Counted from the first letter of the stretch, positions 35,095-44,597 are shown. The stretch: 64,000 nucleotides of DNA from Gammaproteobacteria bacterium (GCA_022340305.1 JAJDOF010000082.1:36230-100229), one strand, 5' to 3'. Translations and numbers: made by a program. Notes: generated by a model from the letters alone, not told the origin.

Positions 35095-36264
35095 TTAAAC
35101 ATCGCTCACGACGTTGCTGATGCGAGTAAACGCCTGCAAGTTGATGTCGTCCAGGTCCAGTCGCAGCGGCTCGTCCTGGGACGAAAGCTTGACCACGGTG
35201 ACCTCGGTGACCGGGTTGATATATATCCACTGGCTGTGGATACCAATCGCCAGCATGACACGATGCTCATTGCCGGTCTGATACCACTTGTTGCGGTAGC
35301 TACCCGCGGGAAATTCCTTGGCGGACTCGCCGACACGCCAGGTTTCCAGGCTACCGCCATCGCTGCAATCCTCGATCCATGATCGTGGAATCACCTGTCG
35401 ACCGTTGGCGTAACCACGATTGCGCACCAGTTCAGCAAAGCGCAGCAAATCGCGCGGGCGCACGCAAATACCACCGGCGGAACGCGGGTTGCCCTTGCGG
35501 TCGACGGTAATGTAAGCATCGGCCTCGGCACCCATCGGTTGCCACAGGTAACGACTGAACAGGCTGGCGAGCCTTGCCCCGCTGGCACGTTCGAGCACCC
35601 AGCCGAGCAAATCCGAGTTCGGTGATTTGTATTCGTAGCGAACACCGTGCGCGCCCTTACCCCGGCCAAGGGAACACAGGAAATCGTGCAAATTCTGATC
35701 GATCGCATCCACAGCACAAGGATGCCAGGCAGTCGCGGTACGGTAATCGAGATAGTTACCGGAAGTCGCGAGGTAATCCTCGTTGAAATCGATGCTGACA
35801 ACCATATCGAGCAACTGCTGCACGCTCGCATCACAGTAGCCGGAAGCGGCAAGTTCAGGGATATAGTCAACCAGGCCCTTCGACGTCTCCAGCAACCCCT
35901 GTTCGACCAACACGCCTGCGAGGGTCGCGGTCATCGACTTGCTTACCGAGAATATGATAAACGGGTTCTCTTCGATGGCCTCGTCGGCATACCACTCGTG
36001 CACCAGTTTGCCGCGATGCGCGACCAGCAGGGCATCGCTGCCGGACTCATCGAGCCAGCGCTGCAGCGACCAGTCGGCACCACCGAGGCCCGCCACGGTC
36101 AGGGCGGCGACAGCAGGGTCGATCTCACTATCGAGTCGGTCCACAGCATCGCCACGGGCAATCTCTTCACTGGCAATGATTTCACGCACGTGGTGGAAGG
36201 CCCAGCGGCTATTCCCCGGCAAACGCCAGTTAGAGAGGTTTAATTCGGCGGGTCTGGTCAGCAT
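35095..36264 (-). CDS. Serine hydrolase, class C beta-lactamase/DD-peptidase family
   Basis: A 389-residue member of the beta-lactamase class C (EstB, 6-aminohexanoate dimer hydrolase) group. The nucleophile motif SVSKS (SxxK) lies in FIIFSVSKSMTATLAG, the tyrosine motif is probably YEYKSPNSD, and the third motif is near the C-terminus. There is no signal peptide, so it is likely a cytosolic esterase or amide hydrolase rather than a resistance enzyme. Its ATG overlaps the TAA of the enolase-superfamily gene by one base, so the two are translationally coupled and probably share a pathway. Confidence 0.85.
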   Translation of the reverse strand: MLTRPAELNLSNWRLPGNSRWAFHHVREIIASEEIARGDAVDRLDSEIDPAVAALTVAGLGGADWSLQRWLDESGSDALLVAHRGKLVHEWYADEAIEENPFIIFSVSKSMTATLAGVLVEQGLLETSKGLVDYIPELAASGYCDASVQQLLDMVVSIDFNEDYLATSGNYLDYRTATAWHPCAVDAIDQNLHDFLCSLGRGKGAHGVRYEYKSPNSDLLGWVLERASGARLASLFSRYLWQPMGAEADAYITVDRKGNPRSAGGICVRPRDLLRFAELVRNRGYANGRQVIPRSWIEDCSDGGSLETWRVGESAKEFPAGSYRNKWYQTGNEHRVMLAIGIHSQWIYINPVTEVTVVKLSSQDEPLRLDLDDINLQAFTRISNVVSDV

Positions 36265-37499
36265 TATTCAATCTCGGTAATCGTTTTCTGGTTGTTGGAA
36301 TCAAGTACGGTCTGGCACATCTCCAGGTGCAGGCGCCCGCCACTGATATAGGGATGCGATTCGATCACCGCTTCGTTCAGGGTAATGCCAAGCCCGGGCT
36401 CACCCGGCGGCGGCACGTAACCAGCCTCCCAGTCCAGCGGACGTTGCAGGATAGCATCGTGAAAATCGGTCTGAATGGTCTCCAGGATCAGGAAATTGGG
36501 ACAACTGAAAGCAACGTGGGTGGCGGCGGCGTGCGCGATCGGGCCACAGTATATATGCGGTGCGATCTGCGCATTGAACAATTCGGCAAGTACCGCAATT
36601 TTCTTCGTCTCCCAGATACCGCCACTGCGCCCGACGTCGGGCTGCAGGATCGCGACGCCAGCCTTCAAGGCCTGGTGAAATTCCACCCGCGTTGTCAATC
36701 GCTCACCGGTCGCCACCGGAATTCGGGTTGCCGCGGCAACCTTGCCGATTGCCTCCATCTGATCCGGCGGGCAGGGTTCCTCGAACCACAGCGGATCGTA
36801 GGGTTCAAGGCGGCGCGCCAGTCGAATCGCCGACGACGTCGTCATCTGCCCATGGGTACCGAACAGAATGTCAGCACGATCGCCGACCGCCTCGCGGATT
36901 TTGCGCACATTGTCCTCGCAGCGACTGAGCTCGGTAAGCGACAGTTCGCGCCCGCCCTGGAAGCTGTAAGGCCCGGCGGGATCCTGCTTGACCGCGGTAA
37001 AACCCATATCGATGTAGTCGAGCGCGCGCGCCGCCGCTGCATCGCCATCATGGTAGACATCGGGTGCGCCTTCAGCGGGATTGCCATCCGCTGACAGCGA
37101 TTCCGGATAGAGGTAGGTATAAGTGCGCAGGCGATCGTGGAACCGGCCACCGAGCAACTGGTAGACGGGTACATCGTGTGCCTTGCCGAGAATGTCCCAG
37201 ATCGCGATCTCGATACCGCTGAACACGGCCATCATGCTGACATCGGGGCGTTGCGTGAAACCAGCTGAGTAAACCCGTCGGAACATGGTTTCAATGTGAT
37301 GCGGATCTTCGCCGGCGATATAACGCTCGAAGGTATCCTCGACCATCGCGCAGGCGATATCACCCGATACCGGAATGCCATAGCACTCGCCTATGCCCTC
37401 TATTCCGTTGTCGGTGGTGACCTTGACGATCACCCAGAAAGCGCCACCGATACCACTGGGCGGTACCGTCACCCAGGTCTTGATGTCTTTCAGGAGCAT
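36264..37499 (-). CDS. Enolase-superfamily protein, mandelate racemase/galactonate dehydratase-like
   Basis: A 411-residue MR/MLE-type protein: N-terminal capping domain, then a barrel with GFTAVKQDP, the metal Glu in WFEEPCPPDQ, the Glu in VATGERLTT, PDVGRSGGI and a catalytic-type His in IAPHIYCGP. The first metal position, Asp in DFHGR of galactonate dehydratases, reads Gly here (ILFGTHGQM). Either the liganding is shifted within this branch or activity is changed. Members dehydrate or racemise sugar or hydroxy acids. It is coupled to the serine hydrolase gene (TAATG overlap). Substrate not assigned. Confidence 0.82.
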   Translation of the reverse strand: MLLKDIKTWVTVPPSGIGGAFWVIVKVTTDNGIEGIGECYGIPVSGDIACAMVEDTFERYIAGEDPHHIETMFRRVYSAGFTQRPDVSMMAVFSGIEIAIWDILGKAHDVPVYQLLGGRFHDRLRTYTYLYPESLSADGNPAEGAPDVYHDGDAAAARALDYIDMGFTAVKQDPAGPYSFQGGRELSLTELSRCEDNVRKIREAVGDRADILFGTHGQMTTSSAIRLARRLEPYDPLWFEEPCPPDQMEAIGKVAAATRIPVATGERLTTRVEFHQALKAGVAILQPDVGRSGGIWETKKIAVLAELFNAQIAPHIYCGPIAHAAATHVAFSCPNFLILETIQTDFHDAILQRPLDWEAGYVPPPGEPGLGITLNEAVIESHPYISGGRLHLEMCQTVLDSNNQKTITEIE

Positions 37500-37891
37500 G
37501 CGTATATACCTATCCTAAAACCCCGCTTACGTTACCCCAATCGATTATTTTTCGAAACCTAAATCTGATCGACCAGGCTGGGCTTTCTGTAACTGGCTTA
37601 GCGCCCGGCTTGCTCGATTCTACCAGCCGCTGCGCTTCGACAAACCGGCCCTGTTTTCATTGCCAACACTCCATGCGCAAAGTAACTTCGCCGCGGTTAC
37701 CTGCGCAAGATGTCTTGCGCAGACATTGACGTCAGCATCAAAACCCGGGGCATAATCGTAAGTTGCACAGTGGGGGCTTTGGGCTCAAACCAGGTAAAGT
37801 TCGTTCTCACCCCATGTTAAGTCTGCTGCTACGACACATCGACCTGCTTGTCAGTCGATATTCCAGCCGCAGACCCTGATGGCTACAGTAT
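37500..37891. other. 392-bp gap with no supported gene
   Basis: Nothing with coding character is seen. The right part is the downstream region of the lipoprotein operon; the left part carries the promoter of the enolase-superfamily gene on the minus strand. No clear hairpin or operator found. Confidence 0.35.
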
Positions 37892-38758
37892 TTAGTGCTG
37901 CATTTTCTCGTTTGCCAGCTGTTTCGATCTCAACTCGACATAGATTTCCTTTTGTTTCTGCTCATCGCCCGCTGCCATTTCCAGGGCTTCGGCCCAGAGC
38001 TCTTCATCGTAACTTTTTGCGGCGATTTCGCCCCTGGCCATGCTGTTAAAAACCAACCCAACGTCTCTGACTGCGGCACCTCGAACATTCCCGGTTCTCC
38101 ACAGTATCGTTCCATCAGGATTGAAGTAAGGGCCATGCAGCAAGCCAGAGGCACTATCGTTGATCTGCCGATGGTTCGAAAAGCTCGACAATCCCGGGGT
38201 ATAGTCCGTTACCGACCCGCCAATCTGCGTCGCTAGCGCGTTGACGATTGCACCTAGCAAACCCGCCCCTGCGTCATCGGAGGAGCGCACGCCCCTGACC
38301 GTAGCCTGCCAGAGTAATACGCCGGTATTGACATCTACCAGGCGCAAGGTGGAGTGCACCACCGTGGTTGAACTCACCAGTTGATATTTCTGCCCCCAGT
38401 CTTCGATGGCAACATACAAAACGGCATCAGCACCGATGTGCTGTGCAATTTTATCCAGTGGTATGCCATTCATTTCGACCGGTGTCGGTAATCCGTTTTC
38501 TTTCAGGAACCGATCGATCACTGCTACGGGAAAAACGTAATAGCCCTTTTCCGCCAGCGGCCTGGTTATAGTTGAGAGAAAAATATAGGGTGCGTTTACC
38601 TCGATGGAATTATTCAGCGGCGGTATAACCAGGATCGATCTCGGTCGACTGTTTTCCAGTGCGCTGTAGTCATAGGGAGTATTGGTCGCCACGCAGCCGC
38701 TCAGCAGCATAACGAACACAGAAACTAGAGCGGTAACGTAATTACTGGGCTGGTGCAT
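37892..38758 (-). CDS. GNA1162/DUF799-type lipoprotein
   Basis: A 288-residue lipoprotein: lipobox LSGC near residue 22, then NTPYDYSALENSRPRSILVIPPLNNSIEV, which resembles the GNA1162/DUF799 family, and AEKGYYVFPVAVIDRFL, GADAVLYVAIEDWG, SSTTVVHSTLRLVDVNTG. The fold is of the TolB/CsgG-accessory kind found with outer-membrane secretion lipoproteins. It is the third gene of a compact operon with a DUF4810-like and a CsgG-like lipoprotein. I prefer the ATG at 38758 over an upstream GTG; either overlaps the preceding gene slightly. Confidence 0.82.
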   Translation of the reverse strand: MHQPSNYVTALVSVFVMLLSGCVATNTPYDYSALENSRPRSILVIPPLNNSIEVNAPYIFLSTITRPLAEKGYYVFPVAVIDRFLKENGLPTPVEMNGIPLDKIAQHIGADAVLYVAIEDWGQKYQLVSSTTVVHSTLRLVDVNTGVLLWQATVRGVRSSDDAGAGLLGAIVNALATQIGGSVTDYTPGLSSFSNHRQINDSASGLLHGPYFNPDGTILWRTGNVRGAAVRDVGLVFNSMARGEIAAKSYDEELWAEALEMAAGDEQKQKEIYVELRSKQLANEKMQH

Positions 38759-39131
38759 TTTGCTTTTCACCCCGGGCGAAAGCTCGCGCCATCATGCCGT
38801 CGATAAACACTTCCGATTCCGGGAATAGTTCTCGCTCTTTATAGAAAGCAGCTTCGGCCTGCGATGCGTCGCCGTTCAGCGCATACATCATACCCAGGTG
38901 CGCATAGAGTCCAGGCGGAACAGGTTTGCCGGTGTTCTCTGCCTGTTGAATATCGACGCTTAATTTTTCGATCTGGGTAAACGGGTCAGCCGTCCCCGGC
39001 TCGACGTACATGGTGAGCAGCAGCGCCTCATAATTACCCCAGTAATAATGTTCCTGCGGCGCGGTGACGCAGCCCCCAGCGACAATGCAGAAAGCCAGGA
39101 AGGTCGGCCTGAGAACCGGCACGAATTTCAT
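38742..39131 (-). CDS. DUF4810-type lipoprotein
   Basis: A 129-residue protein with a lipobox (AGGC near residue 21) followed by APQEHYYWGNYEALLLTMYVEPG, which resembles the DUF4810 family, and a tetratricopeptide-like helix pair (YAHLGMMYALNGDASQAEAAFYKER). It is the middle gene of the CsgG-like/DUF4810/DUF799 trio. It starts 9 bases after the CsgG-like stop, and its end overlaps the next start. Confidence 0.82.
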   Translation of the reverse strand: MKFVPVLRPTFLAFCIVAGGCVTAPQEHYYWGNYEALLLTMYVEPGTADPFTQIEKLSVDIQQAENTGKPVPPGLYAHLGMMYALNGDASQAEAAFYKERELFPESEVFIDGMMARAFARGEKQNAPAQ

Positions 39132-39140
39132 AATGGTTGC

Positions 39141-39830
39141 CTAGAAGTCGATTTTCCAGTTGCCGTTATCAATATCCGTCACAATATTGTTCACCACTTC
39201 CATGATGGCGAAATTCAGCACCTTGCCATTGAGAGTGGCATCGTAGCCGGCGGTTCCACCGGTCCCCAGGACCTCCTGATTACTGAGCTCGTATTCACCC
39301 GCGCCCTGGGTGGAATAGACGATTCTGGAGGTTGCAACATCAACAACATTAATGCTTACCTTAGCGTAGGCTGTTTGCGTTTTACCCGCACCAAGGATGC
39401 CGAACAACTGTCTGTTTCCAGTTACTTTACGGCCGAACTCAGTGACATCACCGGTTACCACGTAGCGGGCCCCGTCGAGTTTCTGGTTTACACCACCCAA
39501 CTCGGCTTCCTGGCCGATTTCGGCAAGACTCTCACGGTCGACGACCGTGAACCGATTGGTTTGTTGCAGATGCGTTTTGAGAATAGTTTTCGACTGATTG
39601 CCCAGCCGATCGCTATCGGATGAAAACAGACCCTGTAAATAACTGGATCGGTTCTGGAACTTACCGACTACCAGTGTCGTTTTCTGGCCCGAAAAGCTGC
39701 TGTTGTAGGTATTGACCTTTTCTACGGCAACAGCCCGGTGACTTTCGGTCGCACAACCCATCATCGACAGGATCAAAATTGCGAGACTCAGAAAAGCAAG
39801 GCGCCTGATCTGGATTACTTGTGAGTGCAT
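39141..39830 (-). CDS. CsgG/HfaB-like lipoprotein
   Basis: A 229-residue lipoprotein: lipobox MGC near residue 25, TTLVVGKFQNRSSY, TRFTVVDRE-type TNRFTVVDRESLAEIG, GARYVVTGDVTEFG and KVSINVVDVATSRIVYSTQGAGE, the layout of CsgG-like proteins that form outer-membrane export rings for curli or holdfast. It is shorter than CsgG (~260-280), so it may be a non-pore relative. It is the first of three co-directional lipoprotein genes. No curli subunit gene (csgA/B) is nearby, so the cargo is unknown. Confidence 0.8.
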   Translation of the reverse strand: MHSQVIQIRRLAFLSLAILILSMMGCATESHRAVAVEKVNTYNSSFSGQKTTLVVGKFQNRSSYLQGLFSSDSDRLGNQSKTILKTHLQQTNRFTVVDRESLAEIGQEAELGGVNQKLDGARYVVTGDVTEFGRKVTGNRQLFGILGAGKTQTAYAKVSINVVDVATSRIVYSTQGAGEYELSNQEVLGTGGTAGYDATLNGKVLNFAIMEVVNNIVTDIDNGNWKIDF

Positions 39831-39910
39831 TTTATACCCCAGGAAATCATGTGTTTATAATAGCGGACGAATATAGTCGGTTAGTTTCAAATTACAACTA
39901 AATAGAGCCA

Positions 39911-39929
39911 GGTACCGTATTCCGGTACC
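39911..39929. terminator. Hairpin between CsgG-like and SDR genes
   Basis: GGTACCG (39911-39917), loop TATTC, CGGTACC (39923-39929), downstream of the SDR gene on the minus strand and before the CsgG-like gene. It has the form of a terminator stem without a strong U-tract. Confidence 0.45.
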
Positions 39930-39993
39930 CGTCGTTTCAATTATCGATTCCTGTTACCTGCAAGGTCAGCCTCAGGATAAATTCACCCTGCGC

Positions 39994-40728
39994 TCATACG
40001 GGCAATACCACCAATTGCGCAATTTCGACGTGCCGCGGTTGTTGCAGCGCGAACAGTACCGTGCGCGCGACGTCATCGGGATCGAGGCATTGCGCGGAGC
40101 TGTCATAAAAGTCCTTTGCCTGTTGCGCATCGCCGAGGCGTTGCTCGGCGAAACCGCTGCGCACCAGTCCCGGCATAATCTCGGTGACGCGAATTCCACG
40201 GCCGGCGAAATCGAGGCGCAGTGTTTCGCTGAGCCCATGCACCGCATATTTACTGGTGACGTAAGCAGTGCCAGTCGCGTAAGGCTTGAGCCCGGCAATT
40301 GAGCCCATATTGATGACATGTCCCGCGCCGCGCGCGAGCATGCCACCAACCAGGGCATGCGTCAGCCGGATCATGCCCTGCACGTTGGTGTCGACGATGT
40401 CACACCATTGATCAGCACTGCCTTCCTCGAATAAGCGTCGTCCGCCAACATCGTGGCCTGCATTGTTAACCACTACACCTATGTCGCTGAAATTCGCTGG
40501 TATCGCTGACGCCACCCGCTTCACCGCCTCCGTATCGGTAACATCGAGCACTAGCGGATAAAGGTAATCACCCAGCTCCCGCTGCAGCAGCTGCAGGCTT
40601 TCCGGCTTGCGCGCTGTGGCAACCACGCGATAGCCAGCGCCAACCAGCTGTCGACAGATCGCCGCGCCGATACCACCGCTGGCACCGGATACAACGGCGA
40701 CGGATGCTTTTGATTCAGAATCCATCAT
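39994..40728 (-). CDS. Short-chain dehydrogenase/reductase (SDR)
   Basis: A 244-residue classical SDR resembling YdfG-type enzymes. The cofactor motif SGASGGIGAAIC, NNAGHD and the catalytic Ser-Tyr-Lys (NMGSIAG, AYVTSKYA) are all present; an Arg in ATARKPESL favours NADPH. It oxidises or reduces a hydroxyl/carbonyl group. It is coupled to the LysR-type gene upstream (TAATG overlap), an unusual regulator-then-enzyme arrangement, and lies next to the divergent flavoenzyme operon. Confidence 0.87.
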   Translation of the reverse strand: MMDSESKASVAVVSGASGGIGAAICRQLVGAGYRVVATARKPESLQLLQRELGDYLYPLVLDVTDTEAVKRVASAIPANFSDIGVVVNNAGHDVGGRRLFEEGSADQWCDIVDTNVQGMIRLTHALVGGMLARGAGHVINMGSIAGLKPYATGTAYVTSKYAVHGLSETLRLDFAGRGIRVTEIMPGLVRSGFAEQRLGDAQQAKDFYDSSAQCLDPDDVARTVLFALQQPRHVEIAQLVVLPV

Positions 40729-41615
40729 TATTGCGTGACCAGCTCGGTCTTGATCGCTTCGAGCAGCTTTTCCATCTGCCGTGTCGAAATTCCGGCAGAG
40801 AAACGCGCGACGTGCTGAATCGCCGGCGGCACCGGCAATACTTCGGTCTCCACCTTGAGCCCATGCGGGTCCATACGTCGCCCACGGGGATGACGCTGCT
40901 GCAGCACACCCAGATTGACCAGGCCGATACCGAGTCCGCTGCGCACCGCATTGACCATGCCGTCAATACTTGGACATTCGAACACCACATGCAGGCTACG
41001 CCCGCTCTTGGCGAGTGCCTGCTCGGCCCATGCCTTGTAAAAACAGTCCTTATGATAGGTCACGAAGGGTATCGCGCGCGTCGGGTCGAGCACAAAGTCT
41101 TCGCCCTGCAGCCAGGCGATTTGCTGCTCTCCGAGCGCATGATCCGTGGACAGCAAGTCAGACTCGAACACTTCGATCAAGGCCATGTCAATTTCACCGG
41201 CCTGCAACCAGCGATTCAATTCCGGCGTGTGTGCAACCCGTGAAGTTAGCGTTACATTGGGAAAACTGGTGGAGAAGCTCGATAGTATCTGCGCCATGCC
41301 CGGCGCACTGACGTCCTCGGTAATGCCGAGGCGCAATTCGCCTTCGAGATCGCTTTGATGAAAACTGGCGCAGGCCTCATCGTGCAATCTGACCAGGCGG
41401 CGCGCATAGTCGAGTAATTTCTCGCCATCGGCACTGAACACCAGTTTGCCGTCACTGCGTGCGAACAGGTTGCGGTTGAGCTTGCCTTCGAGCCGTTTCA
41501 TCTTGTGGCTGACCGCAGATTGCGACAGGTTGAGACGCTTCGCTGCACGGGTAATGCCGCCGGACTCGGCGATCACGGTGAGTGCGCGCATGGAGTCGAT
41601 ATCAAGAGTAGACAT
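40728..41615 (-). CDS. LysR-family transcriptional regulator
   Basis: A 295-residue LTTR. The N-terminal winged helix-turn-helix is clear (MRALTVIAESGGITRAAKRLNLSQSAVSHKMKRLE), followed by a two-lobed effector domain. It is divergent from the OYE-like flavoenzyme gene, the classic arrangement for an LTTR controlling its neighbour, and co-transcribed with the SDR gene, which may also be a target. A dyad at 41655-41672 in the shared promoter is a candidate operator. Confidence 0.9.
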   Translation of the reverse strand: MSTLDIDSMRALTVIAESGGITRAAKRLNLSQSAVSHKMKRLEGKLNRNLFARSDGKLVFSADGEKLLDYARRLVRLHDEACASFHQSDLEGELRLGITEDVSAPGMAQILSSFSTSFPNVTLTSRVAHTPELNRWLQAGEIDMALIEVFESDLLSTDHALGEQQIAWLQGEDFVLDPTRAIPFVTYHKDCFYKAWAEQALAKSGRSLHVVFECPSIDGMVNAVRSGLGIGLVNLGVLQQRHPRGRRMDPHGLKVETEVLPVPPAIQHVARFSAGISTRQMEKLLEAIKTELVTQ

Positions 41616-41654
41616 TATGACTGATTTCGATGGAAGTCATGAAAATATATCGTT

Positions 41655-41672
41655 TTGTTCATACAGAAACAA
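41655..41672. promoter_or_regulatory. Candidate LysR-type operator
   Basis: TTGTT and AACAA with an 8-bp spacer, in the AT-rich gap between the divergent LysR gene and the flavoenzyme operon. This matches the interrupted-dyad style of LTTR sites, but spacing differs from the classic T-N11-A, so it is tentative. Confidence 0.4.
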
Positions 41673-41711
41673 TGGTTATATTCCCCCCTTGCCAGATTTA
41701 AATTATTTGCC

Positions 41712-43694
41712 ATGAATCACTATCCCAGTATCTTCCAGCCACTTGACCTGCGCCATCGCCAGCTCGACAACCGCATCGTGTTCGGCGCTCATACCGCCAA
41801 CATGTCCGACATGGGTCTGCCGGGCGAACGTCATCGGGGTTACTACGAAGAACGCGCACGCGGTGGCGCGGCGATGATCGTGGTCGAACCGATGCCGGTG
41901 CACGCCACCGCAGTGCTGACACGCGGTAACTTCCGCCACTGCGACGACTCCGTGATTCCCCATTTTCGCAAGATAACCGATGCGGTGCATGGCCACGGCA
42001 CAACCATCCTGCAGCAGCTTTATCACGTTGGACAGCACGGTGATTCCGACCTTTCCTTCATGCCGCACTGGGGACCATCGGGACTGGCGTCCTACCATGA
42101 TTCAGACGGCAGTCACGCGCTGCGCGAGGCAGAAATTTTAGAGGTGATCGACTGTTTTACCGACGCCGCCAAACGCTGCCAGGCGGCGGGATTCGACGGC
42201 GTTGACCTGTTCGCCGCTTACCACAGCCTGCTCGACCAGTTCTGGAGCCCCTGGTCCAACAAGCGTGACGATCGTTGGGGGGGTAAACTCGAAAACCGCT
42301 GCCGCCTGTCGCTGTCGATCATGGATTCAATTCGCCGTGCCTGCGGCGAAGATTTCATTATCGGCATGTCGATCGGCTATGCCGACAATACGCCCTTCGT
42401 CATGACGCTGGAGGATTTCCAGGCGGTCATCGAACTGCACGACCGCGGTGGCAACCTCGACTACGTCTCCTGCGGTTCAGGTAATTACGTCGATGTCGAC
42501 CGCATAATGCCCACCTTCGTCTACGGCGAAAAACAGGGTGTGCCGCTGGCGGCGTCACTGAAACAGGTCGTCAAGCACGCGAAAGTTACCGCTGAAAGCC
42601 ACATACGCACTCCCGAAAACGCCGACTATACGGTGGCAAGCGGCAGTTCTGACCTGGTGTCGATTGTGCGTGGCCAGATCGCCGATCCGCACCTGGTCAA
42701 CAAGGCGCGCGAAGGCCGGCAAGATGATATTCGCGGCTGCATATCCTGCAACCAGATGTGCTGGGGCAGGCGTGCGCGCGACTACTGGATTTCCTGCCTG
42801 GTCAACCCCTCCGCCGGACGCGAATTCGAATGGGGTGGCGATCGTTTTGCAAAAACCAACGCGCCTAAAAAGGTGCTCGTCGTGGGTGGCGGTCCGGCCG
42901 GTATGGAAGCCGCGCGCGTCGCCGCCGAACGAGGACACGACGTCACCCTGGTCGAGGCCCTGGGTGATCTCGGCGGGCAGTTCCGACTCGCCGGACTCGC
43001 GCCACGCCGCGGGCAGATCACCGAATTGATGGGCTGGTATTTACGCCAGTTTGAACAGCTTGGTGTCGAAGTGCGTTACTTTGCGCCGATGGACGAGCAG
43101 GACATCGCCGAATTCGCTGCCGACGAAGTCGTGCTCGCGACCGGCTCGCTGCCGGATGGGCTCGGCAAACAACGCTGGCTACCCGAGGGCGACCAACTAC
43201 CGGGGCTGGAGAACGGTAAACTATTTTCCTGCGAAGAGGTGTTTCGTGACCAGGCTGAGCTCGGCAAGGCAGTCATCGTGCTGGACGAAGGCGGCAACTG
43301 GCGCGGCACCGGTACCGCCTGGTATCTGGCCGACAAGGGCCATGAGGTCACCATCGTCACCCCCGACCCGATGATCGGCAAGGAAATGGTACGCGCCGCT
43401 TCGGATATCCAGACGCGCGCCAGCCTGGCAAAGCTCGGCGTGCGCTTCGTAGTCGAAAGTGTCATCGCACACTGGCATGGGGATCGCGCCGAACTGAGAT
43501 CGTTGCTGGACGGTTCGATCTCGTTTGTCGACGCTACGGCGATTGTCACCGCGACCACCAACAGCGTCGATAACTCGGTCGAACTTGCACTCGCCGAAGG
43601 CGGAATCAATTTTCACCTGGTCGGCGATGCGGCAGCGCCGCGCACGGCGCCCTTCGCCTTTCACGACGGCCGCAAGATCGGCCTGGCACTCTAG
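41712..43694 (+). CDS. OYE/2,4-dienoyl-CoA reductase/TMADH-like flavoprotein with [4Fe-4S] cluster
   Basis: A 660-residue protein of the NADH:flavin oxidoreductase/TMADH family. Residues ~1-350 form the FMN TIM barrel (IFQPLDLRHRQLDNRIVFGAH, AAYHSLLDQFWSP, GGKLENR). The [4Fe-4S] cysteines follow (CISCNQMC and a further Cys in ISCLVNPSAG), then NAD/FAD domains from about 385 (VLVVGGGPAGMEAARVA). The Cys that carries covalent FMN in TMADH is Thr here. Relatives include 2,4-dienoyl-CoA reductase, TMADH and N-methylproline demethylases; the DapA-like and MttB-like genes downstream favour an N-methyl amine. The ATG at 41712 is used; upstream codons do not fit. Confidence 0.87.
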   Translation: MNHYPSIFQPLDLRHRQLDNRIVFGAHTANMSDMGLPGERHRGYYEERARGGAAMIVVEPMPVHATAVLTRGNFRHCDDSVIPHFRKITDAVHGHGTTILQQLYHVGQHGDSDLSFMPHWGPSGLASYHDSDGSHALREAEILEVIDCFTDAAKRCQAAGFDGVDLFAAYHSLLDQFWSPWSNKRDDRWGGKLENRCRLSLSIMDSIRRACGEDFIIGMSIGYADNTPFVMTLEDFQAVIELHDRGGNLDYVSCGSGNYVDVDRIMPTFVYGEKQGVPLAASLKQVVKHAKVTAESHIRTPENADYTVASGSSDLVSIVRGQIADPHLVNKAREGRQDDIRGCISCNQMCWGRRARDYWISCLVNPSAGREFEWGGDRFAKTNAPKKVLVVGGGPAGMEAARVAAERGHDVTLVEALGDLGGQFRLAGLAPRRGQITELMGWYLRQFEQLGVEVRYFAPMDEQDIAEFAADEVVLATGSLPDGLGKQRWLPEGDQLPGLENGKLFSCEEVFRDQAELGKAVIVLDEGGNWRGTGTAWYLADKGHEVTIVTPDPMIGKEMVRAASDIQTRASLAKLGVRFVVESVIAHWHGDRAELRSLLDGSISFVDATAIVTATTNSVDNSVELALAEGGINFHLVGDAAAPRTAPFAFHDGRKIGLAL

Positions 43695-43707
43695 GCGGTA
43701 ATCCATC

Positions 43708-44583
43708 ATGGCAGAGCTCAATGGCATCAACCTCGCCATGCAGACACCGATGTATGCTGACGGCAGCATCGACTTCGGTCGCTGGCAGGAATTGATCGAT
43801 ATCTATATCGATGCCGGGGTACAGGGACTGGTGCTCGGCGCCGGTACCGGCCAGCATCCCTACCTGACTCGTGCCGAATGCGATCGCCTCTTCGAACTCG
43901 GTGCACGCCGCATCGATAGTCGCTGCAAGCTGATTTGCCAGACATCGGCGCTGGTCGTCGACGAAGTCATCGAGCGCTCGAAACAGGCGCAGGGGCTCGG
44001 CGCGGATGCGCTGATGATACTGCCGCCTTACCTCGAGGGACCCGAAGACGATGACGGCCTGTTCGAGTTTTATCGGCAGCTCGACGCCGTTGCCGAGGTC
44101 GACATCATCGGCTATAACATCCCGCAAACCACCGGTATCAGCATTTCGCTTGATCTGTTCAAACGTCTCAATCAACTGGATCATTTCAACTACATCAAGG
44201 ACAGCGCCGGCGACCTGACCACCCACCAGGAATACCTCGCCACCGGCTTCGGCGTGCTCAACGGTTGCGATCCAAACACCGTTTTCGCTTTCATCGCCGG
44301 TGCACCGGGTTGTATCTGGGGTGGTGCCAACTACATGCCCCGCGAAGCTGTGCAACTCTATCAACTGGTGGTCACCGGGGAACTCGATGCGGCGATGCAA
44401 CTGTGGTCACGCATGATTCCCTCGCTGCTGTTCATCTGGCGTGGGCAATACATTCCCAAGGTCAAGGCAGCCTGCCGACTGCGCGGTTTCGATGGCGGCG
44501 CGGTACGCGCGCCATTGCGCGAGCTCGATACGGCTACTCAACGACTGCTCGAACAATACCTCGAACCACTTGACCAGGAGTGA
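43708..44583 (+). CDS. DapA-superfamily aldolase/deaminase (dihydrodipicolinate synthase-like)
   Basis: A 291-residue class I aldolase-type protein of the DHDPS superfamily: Tyr in YNIPQTTG and the Schiff-base Lys in FNYIKDSAGD, with GAGTGQHPYLT at the substrate site. The superfamily includes DapA, N-acetylneuraminate lyase, KDG aldolase and the hydroxyproline-pathway deaminase HypD. The amine-degrading context makes a HypD-like deaminase attractive, but this is inference. It is 13 bases after the flavoenzyme and about 210 bases before the MttB homolog, with repeat B in between. Confidence 0.82.
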   Translation: MAELNGINLAMQTPMYADGSIDFGRWQELIDIYIDAGVQGLVLGAGTGQHPYLTRAECDRLFELGARRIDSRCKLICQTSALVVDEVIERSKQAQGLGADALMILPPYLEGPEDDDGLFEFYRQLDAVAEVDIIGYNIPQTTGISISLDLFKRLNQLDHFNYIKDSAGDLTTHQEYLATGFGVLNGCDPNTVFAFIAGAPGCIWGGANYMPREAVQLYQLVVTGELDAAMQLWSRMIPSLLFIWRGQYIPKVKAACRLRGFDGGAVRAPLRELDTATQRLLEQYLEPLDQE

Positions 44584-44597
44584 AGTGAAAATGACTA

